From the NCBI GenBank assembly GCA_036023115.1, contig JAYKKT010000089.1:10566001-10630000 (forward strand): a DNA stretch of 64,000 nt. The letters run 5' to 3'. This stretch comes from Brasenia schreberi. Its lineage: Eukaryota; Streptophyta; Magnoliopsida; Nymphaeales; Cabombaceae. Under the pieces are notes generated by a model. It had not been told where the DNA came from. It saw only the letters and a program-made list of their open reading frames with translations, and did not search any database. Both the position numbers and the translations under genes were made by a program. Numbering within the stretch: the stretch's first letter is position 1; every line of letters begins with the position of its first letter. This document shows positions 13,501 to 26,080 of this stretch, piece by piece.

Positions 13501-14009
13501 CAAGAAGAAATTAGAATTAAGCCAAACTGTTATGATGATTATGTTTCATAAGGGTAATAAGTTGTTTAGAATAGTAGATATTTGCATCAGGTTAGATATA
13601 ATTGTCTTTACTACAACTAAATATTTGCCTATAGCTAATATCTTCTTTACATTTTCAACCACATATTCCTTTTCCCTTGTCTTATAACAATTATATTTTT
13701 GAAACAAGAGTTAAACATATAATTCATTTATAGTATCATACTTGATAGACACTAAATCAAATATATGTTTTGTTGTTTCGTATTCCTCAAAAATCCTAAT
13801 TAGGTCATTTTTCAATAAGTCAACATGATATTCTTAGCTAAGATATTGTCCTTAGTAAAAGTCTTATAACTTTGTTTTTCTTATATTATTGCATTCGTAG
13901 TTAGTTGTATTCTTGTTTCATTTAAGATATAGTCAATGCCATCTAAGGTGAAAGCTAATGAGATTCTTTTCTTCTAGGTCTAGAAGTTCAAACCATTAAG
14001 CTTTTCCAT
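10600..14009 (-). pseudogene. Eroded copia gag-pol
   Basis: Read on the minus strand. Gag begins at a Met codon at 14009 with MEKLNGLNF, followed downstream by TLDGIDY; a 61-codon gag piece is open at 13318-13503. A zinc knuckle near 13250-13305 keeps CRK..HYKRDC but has lost its first Cys. The protease signature near 13105-13150 reads WVNSRVTRH in place of the usual W-D-S-G-A-T form. Reverse transcriptase near 11440-11500 reads LYVNDIILIV, an altered YVDD box. RNase H remnants include GIVSWSCKKQE (about 10900) and NPLTKG (about 10660). Stops and frameshifts occur throughout, so it cannot be functional. Family identity rests on motif order. Confidence 0.75.
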
Positions 14010-16496
14010 CTTAGCAAATTTCTTAAAAAGAAGGTCCAATAATTTAAGAAAAGAAACAAGAAAACAATAGATTATATAAGTAACAAATATTCAGAATAGC
14101 ATTTGGTTTAAAGTTTTTCTCAGCTTTTTTATTTGATCAGCCAAAGACCCAAAATACAAATAAATTTTTTAATAAAACTTCATACCTAGTTCTCACTCAG
14201 GTAAAATTTTAAGATTTTTGGATCCCATAATGTGATTAAAAAAATATAAACTCTCACATTATAAAACAAAAATAATTCTATTTTCACATAACTAAATCTA
14301 GTTTGACCAAGTGAAATCAATGCACTTTTGAAGATATAGTTTTGAATTAAAATTGTTTTAAGAAAACTCTAGATTTCAAAATCACTCTTTCTAAGCGTTT
14401 AGGCTGACCTCTAAGCGTCAGTTCAAGAAGCCCTATATTGACAGGAACCTACTTTCCCACAATCAATGAATAGTCAAATAAATCTCTTTGCAAGTTTGAG
14501 TAAACTTGTTGACACATTTGCGCATGATTTTTGCAAGCAAAGTTTTAAGTCCATACTAGACCAAAAAAAATTGTTTACAATAACTATATCAGTTTTGCCA
14601 AGTGAAACCAATACAGTTTTAGAAAAGGTTCTTTCAAATTGAAATTATTTTGAGAAAACTCTAGACTTCAAAATCATACTTGAGCACCGGTTTAAGAAGC
14701 CCTACATCATTAAAAACCTACTTTCTCACATTCGCCTAAGAAGTCAAAATCATACTCAAACCTTTGTAAGTTTAAGTAAAATTATTGGCACACTCACCCA
14801 TATTTTTTGAAAGAAAAATTTAAAGTCTAAAAATTTTGTTTACAAAAGAATTGGCACAACCAATGGGACTCAGATCTTAGAGGAGTCGTTTTGATCCCAT
14901 TGAATTCTTCCAAAACAAGTTGATGTTCGAGCTTTGTTATAAGCTCTTTTCAAAACTTGGTTATAGGTCCAAAACCTTTAAGTGTAGGTTCAAAACTTCC
15001 AACCATACATTATGTCAAGTTCAGAAGGTTCATCCGAGGATGTTTCAAGCAAGACCTCTTCAAGTTCTATAAGTCGATTTTCAAAGACAACTCAAAAGTC
15101 TCAAATTAGTATCTCAAACCTAGGATGATAGGATCTCCTCTCCAAAAAGAAAGTTGAGAGAATTAAGAATTGAAGGAGAGCTTGCCGCCCTAAACTAAGA
15201 GGCCGATGTACTTGAGTCATATCCCTCCCATGGAAAACAACCTTAGGTTCATAGGAAGACAAATTATGTCTAGAGAACTGTAAACACTCTAAAAATATTT
15301 TTCAAATAAACCATCATATATTAAAAACCAAAATTCTCTTAAAATTTTCATAAATTATAAGCATCACTTTTCAAAATAAGATGTCTTAGGGAAATTTCGA
15401 AAAATACAACCCCAGTATGTTGCCCAATTTCCTCCATGTTTCTGGGTAAGAGTGCATTCTATGTGTTTGGTTTATGGTTTATTCTATCCCAATATACATT
15501 TACTCTCTAATCTCCTCTATACTTAAGTTATATTGATCCTTTGATTATTACATTTCCTCGTGATTGAATTGTTATGGATGATGTTTTAATTCAGTCGTAT
15601 GCCTTCATTAATTTCTTAAAAACTGAAAACTTTATTTTATGCATATGTCTGATTGATAATTTTGTTAGCCTTACTTTAAGATCCAAATGCACTGAAACTT
15701 GGTACACCCAATCTACACACAAGCCCACTATTTCTAAAATTTGTAAGAATTTTAGAAATATTTAAAGTCGTGAATAAAATTGAGCAAAACTGAACAGGAA
15801 CAAAGTAGAGTATGTCAACACTGCACATTCTGCAACAAAGGTTGGGTAAAATTCTCATAACATTGTCATAGGTTTTATCCTAAATTCCAGAGTAAGAGAC
15901 CTCCTAGATTTAATTCTACACATTCAAAGCACCAAAAATTAAAACAAAAATAGTCTAGGAAGATCTATATTCGAGCCTACTTCGGATAAACTTTTTAGGA
16001 TTTTTGGAGATCCGAATAATGTCAAAAAACATAGAAACACGGGTCTATGAAAATAGAATCAGATTTTGTTTTTCTAGATTGTAATTGATTTTGAGTCAAG
16101 AAATAAACCCCCGATTTTGTAAGTTTTCTTGAATTTAAGTTTGGTTTTCAAAACATATCAGATCTTAAAATAATTTTCAAGCACCTAGACTAACCCTTGA
16201 GCATCGGTTTAAAAAGGTCTATAATGAAAAGAACTGCTTGAAGCTAAATGAATGAAGTTCAATCAACAAGTTTGAGTAGGAACACAAAACAATTTATTGC
16301 AGTTTTGGAATAAATAAGTACCATTTTATAATTTCTAAGAAAAACAAGGGAGGTAGTTGTAATGTGATGTACTTGTCTAAAATATACTAGATATGTCAGT
16401 ACTTCAAATATAACTGAAATTATCAACTTTGCAAATTTTGAAACTATTTGAGAATTTTGCAAGAAATGAACAAACAAAATCGTAATTTTACTATCA

Positions 16497-16533
<37 letters not shown>

Positions 16534-17489
16534 ATTCACATTTCTTTGTAAATAGTAAAATATATGAAAACAAGTGCACCCATCATTTTTCAAAACTAGA
16601 TGTTTTTTTGTCTTCATAAAAAAATTGTTATCTAGTTTTCTAAAACCAAATGCACTCCAACTTTACATAGAACCAAAGAAAATTTGAGAGACAGGTGAGA
16701 CCAACCAAATATAAAGTGTCTCCTCTTTTAACACAATCACAAAAGCTCTCTAGTTTGCAAGAGCAAATTGACACCCTTTGATTTTACATAGAGCTATGTT
16801 TAAATTGAGAGCAAGGTGACAAACAATTGAATATAAATGCTAGTGAAATTGCAAAGAAGAGAAGGGTTTAAGGGATGCATATTTTAGACTATAGTAATCC
16901 ATCGATGAAGAGAATCCTAACATAAGAGCATGGTTGATTATGAGAGACCAAAAAAAGTGAATCTCGGTGTGGTATGGGTGGTAATTTGTAGGCTGCATTA
17001 TTCTTCTTTATGTGAGTTTTTCCTTTTCGACTTTATATATAAAAAAGTATAATAACTTTCAACAAAGATTTGGTTAACTCAATTGGTTGAATGATAATCT
17101 TTTTTTATCTTATAAAGGGTTCAGTCTCTACAATCGGCACTAACACCCTCTTTCTCTTTCATCCTTCTTCTTTTGTTCTTTATTTAGGAGAAAACATAAA
17201 TAAGAATGTACGAAAGATTTGCAGATTGAATGTATGACTCAAAGTTAGGAAACTCTTTTACCCCTCCACTTTTTTTTTTGAATGTAAGCACAAAAAACAA
17301 CACTAATTGTGGAAGTATACTATATCAAATCCCTAAATAGGTAGGAAGATAATTTCCTTCCCCTCCTTTCTATTGTTTCTTAGGACTAAAATATTTTCTA
17401 AAAAACAATACTAATAATAATAAATGCATACCTGACAATTACTGCAAAATATTGCAGATTGCTCCAATGGGTGTTTTCATGCTCACCTC
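14010..17489 (-). repeat. Long repeat-bearing leader of the old copia element
   Basis: About 3.5 kb between the gag start and the primer-binding site, far longer than usual for copia. It contains two adjacent imperfect direct repeats of about 280 bp (about 14287-14570 and 14585-14850, sharing 'gagaaaactctaga' or close variants and 'aagaagccctac/t'), a more diverged relative near 16080-16270, and a pair of shorter repeats near 16630-16830 sharing tttacatagag/a. A TA run lies at about 16498-16530. No gene is visible; a nested insertion cannot be excluded. Confidence 0.55.
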
Positions 17490-17501
17490 GGTCTGATACT
17501 A
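17490..17501 (-). other. Primer-binding site of the old copia element
   Basis: The complement reads tagtatcagacc, 10 of 12 matches to the TGGTATCAGAGC plant initiator-Met tRNA primer site. It sits one base inside the LTR boundary, which supports both the LTR edge and the minus orientation. Confidence 0.7.
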
Positions 17502-17502
17502 G

Positions 17503-17962
17503 TGAAGTGAAGATAGATTATGTGCTTTCAAAAGAGTGTAGGAGGCCGACCGATAAGTAGCATCATTGGATATTGAATCGCAAAGGTCGGCTTCTTCACA
17601 AAGGTTCTCTAAGAGAGTTCCCAATCAACCAAAGTTAAGAAGATATCTCATATGTTGAGAAAACTTTGGTTGAAACTCTCTAGTTTTGTACATTTTCATC
17701 TCTTGCATTATATTTTACGTGGGAGAAAAGCTCAACATGCCTTCTCGATTCTCTTGAATCTAGGCAACGTAAAAGCAAAAACTACATTTTAGAGTAAAAC
17801 TTGTTGCACCATTTTGTAGACTTAATTTGGTTTTCTAAACAAGTTTGTTAAAGCTAATCCATACAATTAGGAAGGGAGGCCACCTTTCTAATTACATGAA
17901 TTTGTTTTGAGGCTAAAGTGATACATATGAAGAATTAAAGCTCATAAGAAGAATGAGGCCAA
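17503..17962 (-). repeat. 5' LTR of the old copia element
   Basis: Direct-repeat partner of 9988-10400, beginning TG at 17503 on the plus strand. It is about 45 bases longer than its partner, mainly through a stretch near 17570-17600 that contains aaggtcggcttcttcac. The outer end near 'gaggccaaca' is approximate. Confidence 0.7.
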
Positions 17963-20676
17963 CAATTTTTTTATGTAACAATGGTTAAGAAGAAGTGTGT
18001 GCATATGTGAGAGAGCGCATACAATTTGTGGGAATGTAAACACCTAATATTTTCTTAAAAGAAAATGCATTTCAGCTAATAAAGTTGGTTTTAAAGTTTC
18101 AAATTTTAAAATAGATGAAATGATACTATGAATCTTGGATTACAGGATATTTGTTGAGAGGGTCCAGGTTAGCTTTACAATGAATCAAATCAAATACGAG
18201 GTTGTTGATCAAGAAAAATATTAAAAAGAAAATAAAATAAAATTGCATCTTCCACTGCTTTATTTGGAAGAGTTTATTATCCAATAAAATAGGACAAAAT
18301 ATCCAAAATCTTTTCAGCTATTATGAAAAGTTACATATATGTTATATATATACATATACATGTATAGAAATGTAATATACAAATATATTTATATGTAATA
18401 ATTGAGAAACTAACCTATATATTCTACGTATAAAACTATATATATTTATGTAACATATGTCTTATTATATATATGTTATAACACTAGGTAAGTGTATATA
18501 TGTAGTATTATAAAATATATAAGTGTTTACCTTATATGTGTGTGTGTGTTTACATAAAATATAAGTATGTGGGTGGGTGGGAGGTATAATATCCATATAT
18601 ATTAATTATATCTAAGTAATATTTAGCTATATATATAATGTATATAAGGACTGAACATCATGAAAGATAGATCACACATAAAGTTAGATGGCATGAGAAT
18701 AGAAGGGTTGAATCAAAAACAAAAAAAGGGCAGCCAACAGTTTCCATTCTTGTAAAATTATTGAAGTTGCCATTCTACATGCCCTTGTATGAGAGAAATT
18801 TTCTACTTATCATTTACATTAGACTCAACAAGGAAATACAACCTATGTAAATACTAAAAATTTCAGCTTCTTGCTTTTTGTTGTTTTGCTTTCTAATGTT
18901 GTATCGGATTCTCTTTTTCAAAACACACTAAAAAAACTATAAATAGGTTGTTCATCGTCATTGTAAAAGAGGGACAAAAGGAAAAGAAATAAGAATTCTC
19001 TCTCTTGTTGTGGTATATGGGCATTGTTACAATTAACATCCAAGGATTAGGCTGACTACAAAGAGAAGATCACCGAAGGGAATCATCCATTGTTAGGGAT
19101 CCTTGATCCAACCTCATGAGCTCAATCATTTAGTTCTCCTAAGATTCCTCTCCATCTATATAAAAGCTTTAGTCATTTAACATGAGTATCATATACTTAA
19201 ACCATCTTAAGTATCAGTCAATCCCTTTAGGATTTATAATTTTCCTTTCCTAGCCTAGATATCCATAATCATAGCTAACAGTTTCTCCAACTTAATATTT
19301 CAGCCTTCATATAATAGTTCATGCATCACATAAACAATTATTGCTACATACTTATAATAAATTTTCTGCATATAATTAGAATTGATTTATGTGATAACCA
19401 TATATTTCTATATCATTAGACAGATTTCAACATCTTGATAATTTCTGCATACACATTTATGTAGAAAATCGTGCACACTTAGATACATATTTCTACAAGT
19501 GTCACATGCATCTCTAGGGTTAAAGCATAGACATAATCTCAGCATCATTGAACTATTGCATCCTAGAAATAATTATTCCTCCATTTAGGATTTTTGGCAT
19601 AGCATAACATCACCCTTTGTCACTTAGCACCATCTATTTAAGGTCATCCAACCCTTAAGATTCATATCAACCCATTCTAGAGCCTAATATCTACTTTATA
19701 ACTAAATCTCGTAGAGTCATCCAACTCTAATCCATATCCATTATAGATCTATACCCACTTAGAGATTCATATCCATTTAGATACTCAAGCCCTATTTAGA
19801 AACCCAATTAGGACCGTAAACCAATATAAATAGGAACCCTTTTGTGCTCACATTTCAATTCAAGTATGGAGATATTTTTCTTTTATTAGCTAGGAATTTT
19901 ATATCGTAAGAACCGACTCGACTCTTACTCACTAGAGCAAGAAGGTGATTGTGAAAAGAACTTAATTTAGGCCCACAACACATAAAAGGAAAGTGAATGA
20001 GAGGTGAGTCGCTCTTGACTTTATTTTATTTTTCTTTTATAAAATTAAAAAGATTGGATACAAGTTGAAGATTCTCTAAAACCTAAAATTTGTATACAAA
20101 GAGGATATAAAATCTAACCACAACACTTATTCATGTGATTCACCTACAATCTTCTACAAACTTAGCACCTAAACTACAGTCAATGCTTGTACCTCAACCC
20201 ATGCAAGCACTTGTGCCAATTTCAAACCAACAATGCGATTGATTTAACCTACCAAAGCTTAAACATTGCTTGTGTATATCGTTTCTAAGCTTCTCATTAT
20301 ATTCAAAGCCAATAGAATATTGAACTTGAGACTCTTCGTGTTTAACTTTTCATTGAACTTTCTTCTACTTCACACCCAAACTTCTTTTCTTTTTTTGGAA
20401 AGCTATTTTATATAGGCAAAACCCTTTTAGATGAACACTGCTTGTAGGGATCGCAATGGAGTGGGTTGGGACTTATACCCACCCCATACTTCAATGTGCC
20501 CTATACTTGCTCCCCTAATCGACGATGCATGTATATGTTTCGATCTTTTTTTTTCTCCGAGTAACAAAACTACTTGAACTCCAATTACAGTTCCAATAAT
20601 TTTTCTACCATTAAAAGAATTTGGGATTAAAATAAAAAATCTATTTTTAACAGTAAAAGATAATGTTAAGTGTGTG

Positions 20677-20711
<35 letters not shown>

Positions 20712-22117
20712 GTATATATGTATATATATATATATATGTATGTGTTTTTAAGAAAAGTACATTGAAATGTAGTTTTTCACCGCAGCCATTTATGTCCCTC
20801 ACTAAGATGATTGAGTATGATTTAAATAAAGTTTGAATATAATTAAAATGTACGTCTTCTCACTCTCTTTTATATATACATATATATGTGTGAGAGAGAT
20901 AGAGAGAAAAAGAAAACACGGTAAATGCACACACGAGATCTTGAAGAAGACTTTAGTATAGACGAGTATACGTCTGAATCATGCTCATCTCATAAAGCTC
21001 GGATTGTGTAGGTGCTTGGATGTGATTTCTTTCATGCATCCAAGACAGCAGTCCTACCAGTAGTAGGAGCAGTCAGAGGACAATCACCGTTGTTGCATTG
21101 GGTGTAGCAGGCCGTAACAGACAATAGGGTGACCTGTTGGCCAAGAGGCATGAAAACCTCTCGTAAGGATAAAGGAAGGTTCAAAACAGCAATAGCTCAA
21201 TGACAGGGCCGCCACAAGTGACGCTTCTGCAAGCAGTTCGAATCTTACCTTATCATATGATGTTATGTTCGACAATGTTTGAGGACCACCCTCAATACCT
21301 TTGTTCCATAGGCCTGTGGCTATTTACAACCAGTCAATGTTCTCTCTCTATATATATAAAGTTTGGATTGGGTACTTCTTATATCAACCTGACCATACTG
21401 TTCAAAGATGTTTTCTCCATTAGTGCTGGTAATATTGACCTTACTTGACTTTGCTCTGATTCATACCCAATATATATATCATACATATATACACATGTAT
21501 TTATATATACAAGGCATCTTAATTGTATAATTTCTTTTGATATATAATTTTATATAAATATTTTCATTATTTGATTTTTTAAATTAATAATCAAATTTGT
21601 AATCACTTTATATATATTTTATATAATGTATATCATGTATTAAATGTAAAATACGAGATTAATGATGGAGGTTTGAATCACTTTATATTTAATGCACATG
21701 ACAAATTAAATATAAAGTACAAACATATAATAATACTTTTATTTTGAATCTTTAGTATTAACCTCAAAAATTGAATTGTGGAGATGTACGTGGAAGATTA
21801 TATAATATAAAACTCTCTTTATATTATATTATATTATATTTATTTATTTACTTATATATACTTTGTGATTTTTGTTTTGTTTTTCTTTGGAAGATGATGC
21901 CGAAGCCTAACACACATGCACCATGTGTGAGTCGAACTCCCAGGAACGGCGCTAGAGCAGCCCTGCCTTTAGGTCTGTCAGCTGCCTACGTGGACCCGAG
22001 AGAGCAGGACACGACCCTGCCGCTGTAGCGGCAGCCAGCGCTCGACCAAGTACCTCGGGAGCACTTGTCAGCAAGAAGAGGAGCGAGGCAGCCAATTCTT
22101 TGGAAGTTTGATGAGAA
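17963..22117. other. AT-rich intergenic region with microsatellites
   Basis: No gene recognised. 18330-18660 is a low-complexity TA-rich stretch. 20676-20745 is a TA/GTA microsatellite. 21320-21860 holds more TA-rich DNA, including a palindromic piece around 21630-21760 built on ttatatttaa/ttaaatataa that may be a MITE remnant. Short open frames near 21084-21448 and 21771-22028 have no recognisable content. The last few hundred bases are GC-richer and should hold the promoter and 5'UTR of the glucosidase II beta locus. Confidence 0.5.
20676..20745. repeat. TA/GTA microsatellite
   Basis: Alternating ta dinucleotides interrupted by gta/tgta units. Low-complexity sequence, likely length-variable. 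Confidence 0.85.
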
Positions 22118-25007
22118 ATGGGTTCCGTTCTCTTGGTTCTCGGGTTCGCCCTGATCGCTGCCCTCGTTGGTGGTGTGGATTCCTCCAATACATTCTTGGG
22201 AATCTCTCCCCTCGGAAACTAGTCCATTTCTTTCTCCTGATTTCCGTTTCTAGTCCTCGCTGATTCATCAATGGCCTTCTTCTTCTTAATGTGTCATTGT
22301 CAGATGAGCAATATTTCAAATCCGAAGTGATCAAGTGCAAAGACGGATCCAATAGTTTCGTTAGGGCGAGACTGAACGACGGGTTCTGCGATTGTGCGGA
22401 TGGAACGGATGAACCCGGTTACTGATTTCTTCCTTCTCTGCACATTGCTTTTATTTCTTTAGTTCGTGTTAGCCTGATATCGTGGTGTTTCTTTTGTTTT
22501 ACTTCCACCTTAAGGTTATGTTTCTTATAAACCTCTGATGATCATGACATATGAAGCGTATTGATGAATGGTTTGTTGGCGGTATGTAGGAACGCCTGCG
22601 TGTCCTGAGGGAAGGTTCTTCTGCATAAATTCGGGTCACCTTCCGCTTACATTATTTTCTTCTCGTGTAAATGATGGAATTTGCGGTATGAATTACATCC
22701 TATTGAACAAAATATCAGCTTTTTTTATGTAAGAGCAGGTTAAGCTCTTCATCTTCTACCACGAGATGCTAAAGCTCTTGCTCTTTGTCGTTTAAGAGAA
22801 CTATACACCATCTGATGTATCCATGAATGTAGAATTTGGGGAAATAAATTAGAGAGCCATATTTCCTCAACATGTAATACATCTGGTTCCTGTGGTCCCT
22901 ATGCTGTAGCTCATAGGGGGCAGATCTAAGCTTTTTGAAAGTCCAATTGTCTCCTCTCCTGCTTCTGGTCCCTGTATGTGTGTAATGTCACTGTTGTGTG
23001 CAGCTTGCATGGGTGTGTGTGCATGGGCCTGTATGTGTCCACGTGTTTGCATTTCTTCTGCTGTGTGCATGTGTGTATGTTGAGTTCAGCTATTGTACTT
23101 CTCGTTGTGTATTTCCAGCCGGCAGTGCCAAGCTTATTGCCAGTGATATCGTAAATAATTGAACATGTCTAACAACTAAACCTTTCCATTCTTAGCCCTC
23201 AAGTTTTATCTGTATATTAGGTCATAGGATAGTTGAGTCATGACATGTTTGAAGTTTCAATCTCTTATTTCACTCATTGAGCAGATTGTTGTGATGGAAG
23301 TGATGAATATGATGGCACCGTCAACTGTCCAAATATGTGTTGGGAGGCTGGCGAAGCAGCTCGTGATAAATTAAAGAAGAAGATTGCTACATTCCAGGAG
23401 GGAGCTGCTGTGCGCAAGCAGGAGATTGTGCAGTCCAAACTGGCAATCGCTAAAGAGGAGGAAGAGCTATCAAGGCTGAGAAATGACAAAAAGCTACTCC
23501 AGGATTTGGTTGAGAAGCTGAAAGGTACGTTAGAAATGCGACTCTTGGCCCTTTACCGTGCTTAGAATTTCTACCACCTGAAGTTATGAACCCATGCTTT
23601 GAGGATTTAACTATGTTTCATAGTTCGTTCTGCTCTGTGCCTTAGTTGCTAGTTTTTTATCCATCTCAATTGATCTTTCGGCCCCTGAATGTTAACCTTC
23701 TTTTGTGTTAATGGTTCTTTAGGAGGTAGCTGTCCTCATGTAATTATCAGAATCAGCTTACATTCCATACATATTTAATGGCAAAACTCTTTTATCTAGG
23801 CATAGAGCAAAATAAATGAGGCTAAGCCAGTGCTCTATCATTATCTGCCTTAAGTTGGAAGGGGGGTTTAACTCATGGTTGTAGCACTGCATGAACTCAT
23901 GAAAATGGAATCTTACAAATTGTTAATTGATTCATCATATGAAATCTTTTCATGAGAATCTTACAAATTGTTAATTGTTCATCATATGAAATCTTCAACT
24001 TTTGATCACTAATAATGCAAAGAAACATGTGGGGTGACATTTTGCTTATGAAAACTGCTTAGATGTCTTGATGCTCATGCAACCATTCCTGCAAACTGGT
24101 TTTGAGGAACTATTTGTAAATGTCACCTTCAAGTGTAGTATATCTGATTATGTCAAATATTATTATGCTTCGCTTATCAGATTTTTTTTTATTTCTTCTC
24201 TAAGTCATTGTTTATGTGCTACACCCTAAACGTTTTTGTTGAACCATCCTGTCATAGGATGCATCCGTGTTATTATTCTCCTTCTTTCATTCATTTTGGT
24301 ACATGTTATTGATAGTTGTAGGTGGCTTACGCTTCTATGGATAAATAGCGAGGGCCAAGTACATAAACCACCATCCAGAAGTATTGTTGCTGTTTGATGA
24401 TGTCAAAGTAACAGCTTTACAGCTCTAATAATGTTACTGCTGAACTGAGGCTGCTTTTTGACCTGCTGATCTTTTATGTAGAGCACAAACAGCAGATTGA
24501 AAAGGCCGAGGAGGAGGCGCGCCTTAAGAAGGAAAAGGAGGCACAGAAGATGAAAGAAGCTGAACAAAAAGAAAATGGGCAAGTAGATCAGTCAGAGGAT
24601 ACTCTTTCTGCAAAGCCCGGCGAACAGGAAGAAGATTATCAAGTACATCAGTCAGAATATAAGACAAAGCTTGATGAAACAAAAGCAAAAGAACAAGTAA
24701 ATCAACCATAGGAAACTTCATCAGCAAACCCTGATGAGATTCTGGAAGAATCATTTGTGTCAACTGAACAGGCAAGAATTTTCATGTCAACTTTCTTTAA
24801 TCCCAATTCGTGCGAGTCATGCTGTGACTATGGTGCATATCAGCGTGGAGTTTATGAAGTTAGGTATATTTCTTCTGGTATTCTAACTTTGCTATGGTCT
24901 TCTTTCTGGTAGCACGTAGTAGAAGATGATAACTTTGAAGACAAAGTTGAACATGATGGGAATGATGCTAGCAATGAAGATTCTGGTATTGATAAAGAAC
25001 GGCTATG
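22118..25007 (+). pseudogene. PSL4: Glucosidase II beta subunit, 5' part (exons 1-6), broken
   Basis: The intact family protein is the non-catalytic beta subunit of ER glucosidase II, which trims glucose from N-glycans and holds the alpha subunit in the ER (Arabidopsis PSL4, animal PRKCSH). Exons read: 22118-22214 (signal peptide then FLGISP), 22304-22417 ([27 protein letters not shown]), 22590-22685 ([19 protein letters not shown]), 23285-23524 (DCCDGSDEYDG, CWEAGEAARDKLKKKIATFQ, coiled coil), 24482-24771 (charged KAEEEARLKKEKEAQ helix), 24913-~25000 (acidic). The two LDL-receptor-like cysteine modules are complete. Lesions: the exon 1 donor reads GA instead of GT, so translation runs into a stop at once; an in-frame TAG lies at 24709-24711; no good donor follows exon 6. 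Exon 5 ends with a GC donor. The rest of the gene lies at 44554-46235. Confidence 0.85.
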
Positions 25008-25342
25008 ATCATCTAGCTATTCTGATTAGCATACACGCGAAGGACATTTCGATTCCATCTTAGTCATTATTTCATAGGTTAAAGTGGGCCCTTGTGTGAG
25101 TCAAAGTTTTGAGGATTCTTGTTCTCCTAGTAACTTCCTTCATATTCTCCAATATGGGTATATTCTACTTTATAAATGAGCTCTCATGATTTTCAGCATA
25201 TGGGACAACTTATGATTTTGCAAAGCCAAGTTTAGGGTGCTACTCTTGGAGATGAGGCTGAAGATGAAGACGTTTAGTTTATTTCTGCAAGTTGTAATTG
25301 ATGTCTTAAGTAATTTGGATCTCAATGGATCAATATCTTCAT
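25008..25342. other. Intron remnant of the glucosidase II beta locus
   Basis: Left-hand part of the intron between exon 6 and the distal exons, up to the Copia-1 LTR. Ordinary AT-rich sequence with no feature seen. Confidence 0.55.
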
Positions 25343-25550
25343 TGAAAATAGGAGTTTAGTGTAGTTTAGTGTCTTAGGTAAGGGTAAATGTGTCTTTTAA
25401 GTTAAATCGTAAACTAGTGTATTAGGGTTAATTAAGAAATAAGAAGAGTGGTTGCAGCACCCAACTGGGTGCCGACCACCATCACATTTCTTCTCTGTGC
25501 AGTGCAGATTATTAATTCAATCTTGTTTTTTGTTATGGTATAAATCAACA
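25343..25550 (+). repeat. Copia-1 5' LTR
   Basis: 208 bp, starting TG and ending CA directly before the primer-binding site. It matches 41968-42186 closely by eye but lacks 17 bases that include the TATA-like box present in the 3' copy; the deletion point is near 25409. Confidence 0.85.
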
Positions 25551-25562
25551 TGGTATCAGAGC
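25551..25562 (+). other. Copia-1 primer-binding site
   Basis: tggtatcagagc, an exact match to the plant initiator-Met tRNA primer-binding site, directly abutting the LTR end. Confidence 0.9.
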
Positions 25563-25899
25563 ATATCTGTGAAGATGTACCTGTCCACTGAATAAGTCTG
25601 TCTCAGGAAAGTGTCCTTGTTGACTGCCGTAATCATATCAACCTATGGAACAACAAACAAAGTTATACGAGAGTTAATAAAAGCCCTGAAAATCAGCCTA
25701 TGGAACAGTCTTGATTGACTGATTCAGTGAGTAGAATTCTCACATATTTTTAAGATATCAAGATCAGACATGCAAGCCTAAAATAGACTGCATCGTCAAC
25801 ATTGGATCAGATTGGGCTGCCACGAGTATTGGTATTCACCATGGCAAGTTATCAAGTATAAATTTCTTTCAACGTGACGTATGAATATCACGTCCTATT

Positions 25900-26035
25900 C
25901 AAGTGTAAGTCTGAATATCACTGCACAACACAAACAGCAAGTATGCGTATTGGTCTATTAAGTGATCGACATTCGAGTGTAAGTCTGAATATTACTACAC
26001 AACACGAACAACAAGTATGCATATTGTCTGTTAAT
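25900..26035 (+). repeat. Tandem duplication in the Copia-1 leader
   Basis: Two copies of a unit of about 75 bp, each containing gtgtaagtctgaatat and aacaagtatgc/gcaagtatgc variants, lie in the untranslated leader between primer-binding site and gag. Each copy differs at several positions. Confidence 0.65.
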
Positions 26036-26080
26036 CTATACATCAAAGATAAAGACTATTAGAGACGTATAGAGTCAGAA

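Larger units (their letters stand above)
9988..17962 (-). mobile_element. Very old Ty1/copia LTR retrotransposon
   Basis: Two diverged direct repeats (9988-~10400 and 17503-~17962) flank an eroded gag-pol read on the minus strand. A tRNA-Met-type primer-binding site lies immediately inside the right-hand LTR, which is the 5' LTR of this minus-strand element. The domain order from high to low coordinate is gag, zinc knuckle, protease, integrase, reverse transcriptase, RNase H, as in Ty1/copia. Many stops and the low LTR similarity point to an ancient insertion. No target duplication could be matched. Confidence 0.8.

Noticed and set aside
14287..14850. Direct repeats considered as a CRISPR-like array or satellite
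   Set aside because: Only two or three long, diverged units with no spacers; they fit the leader of a plant retroelement.
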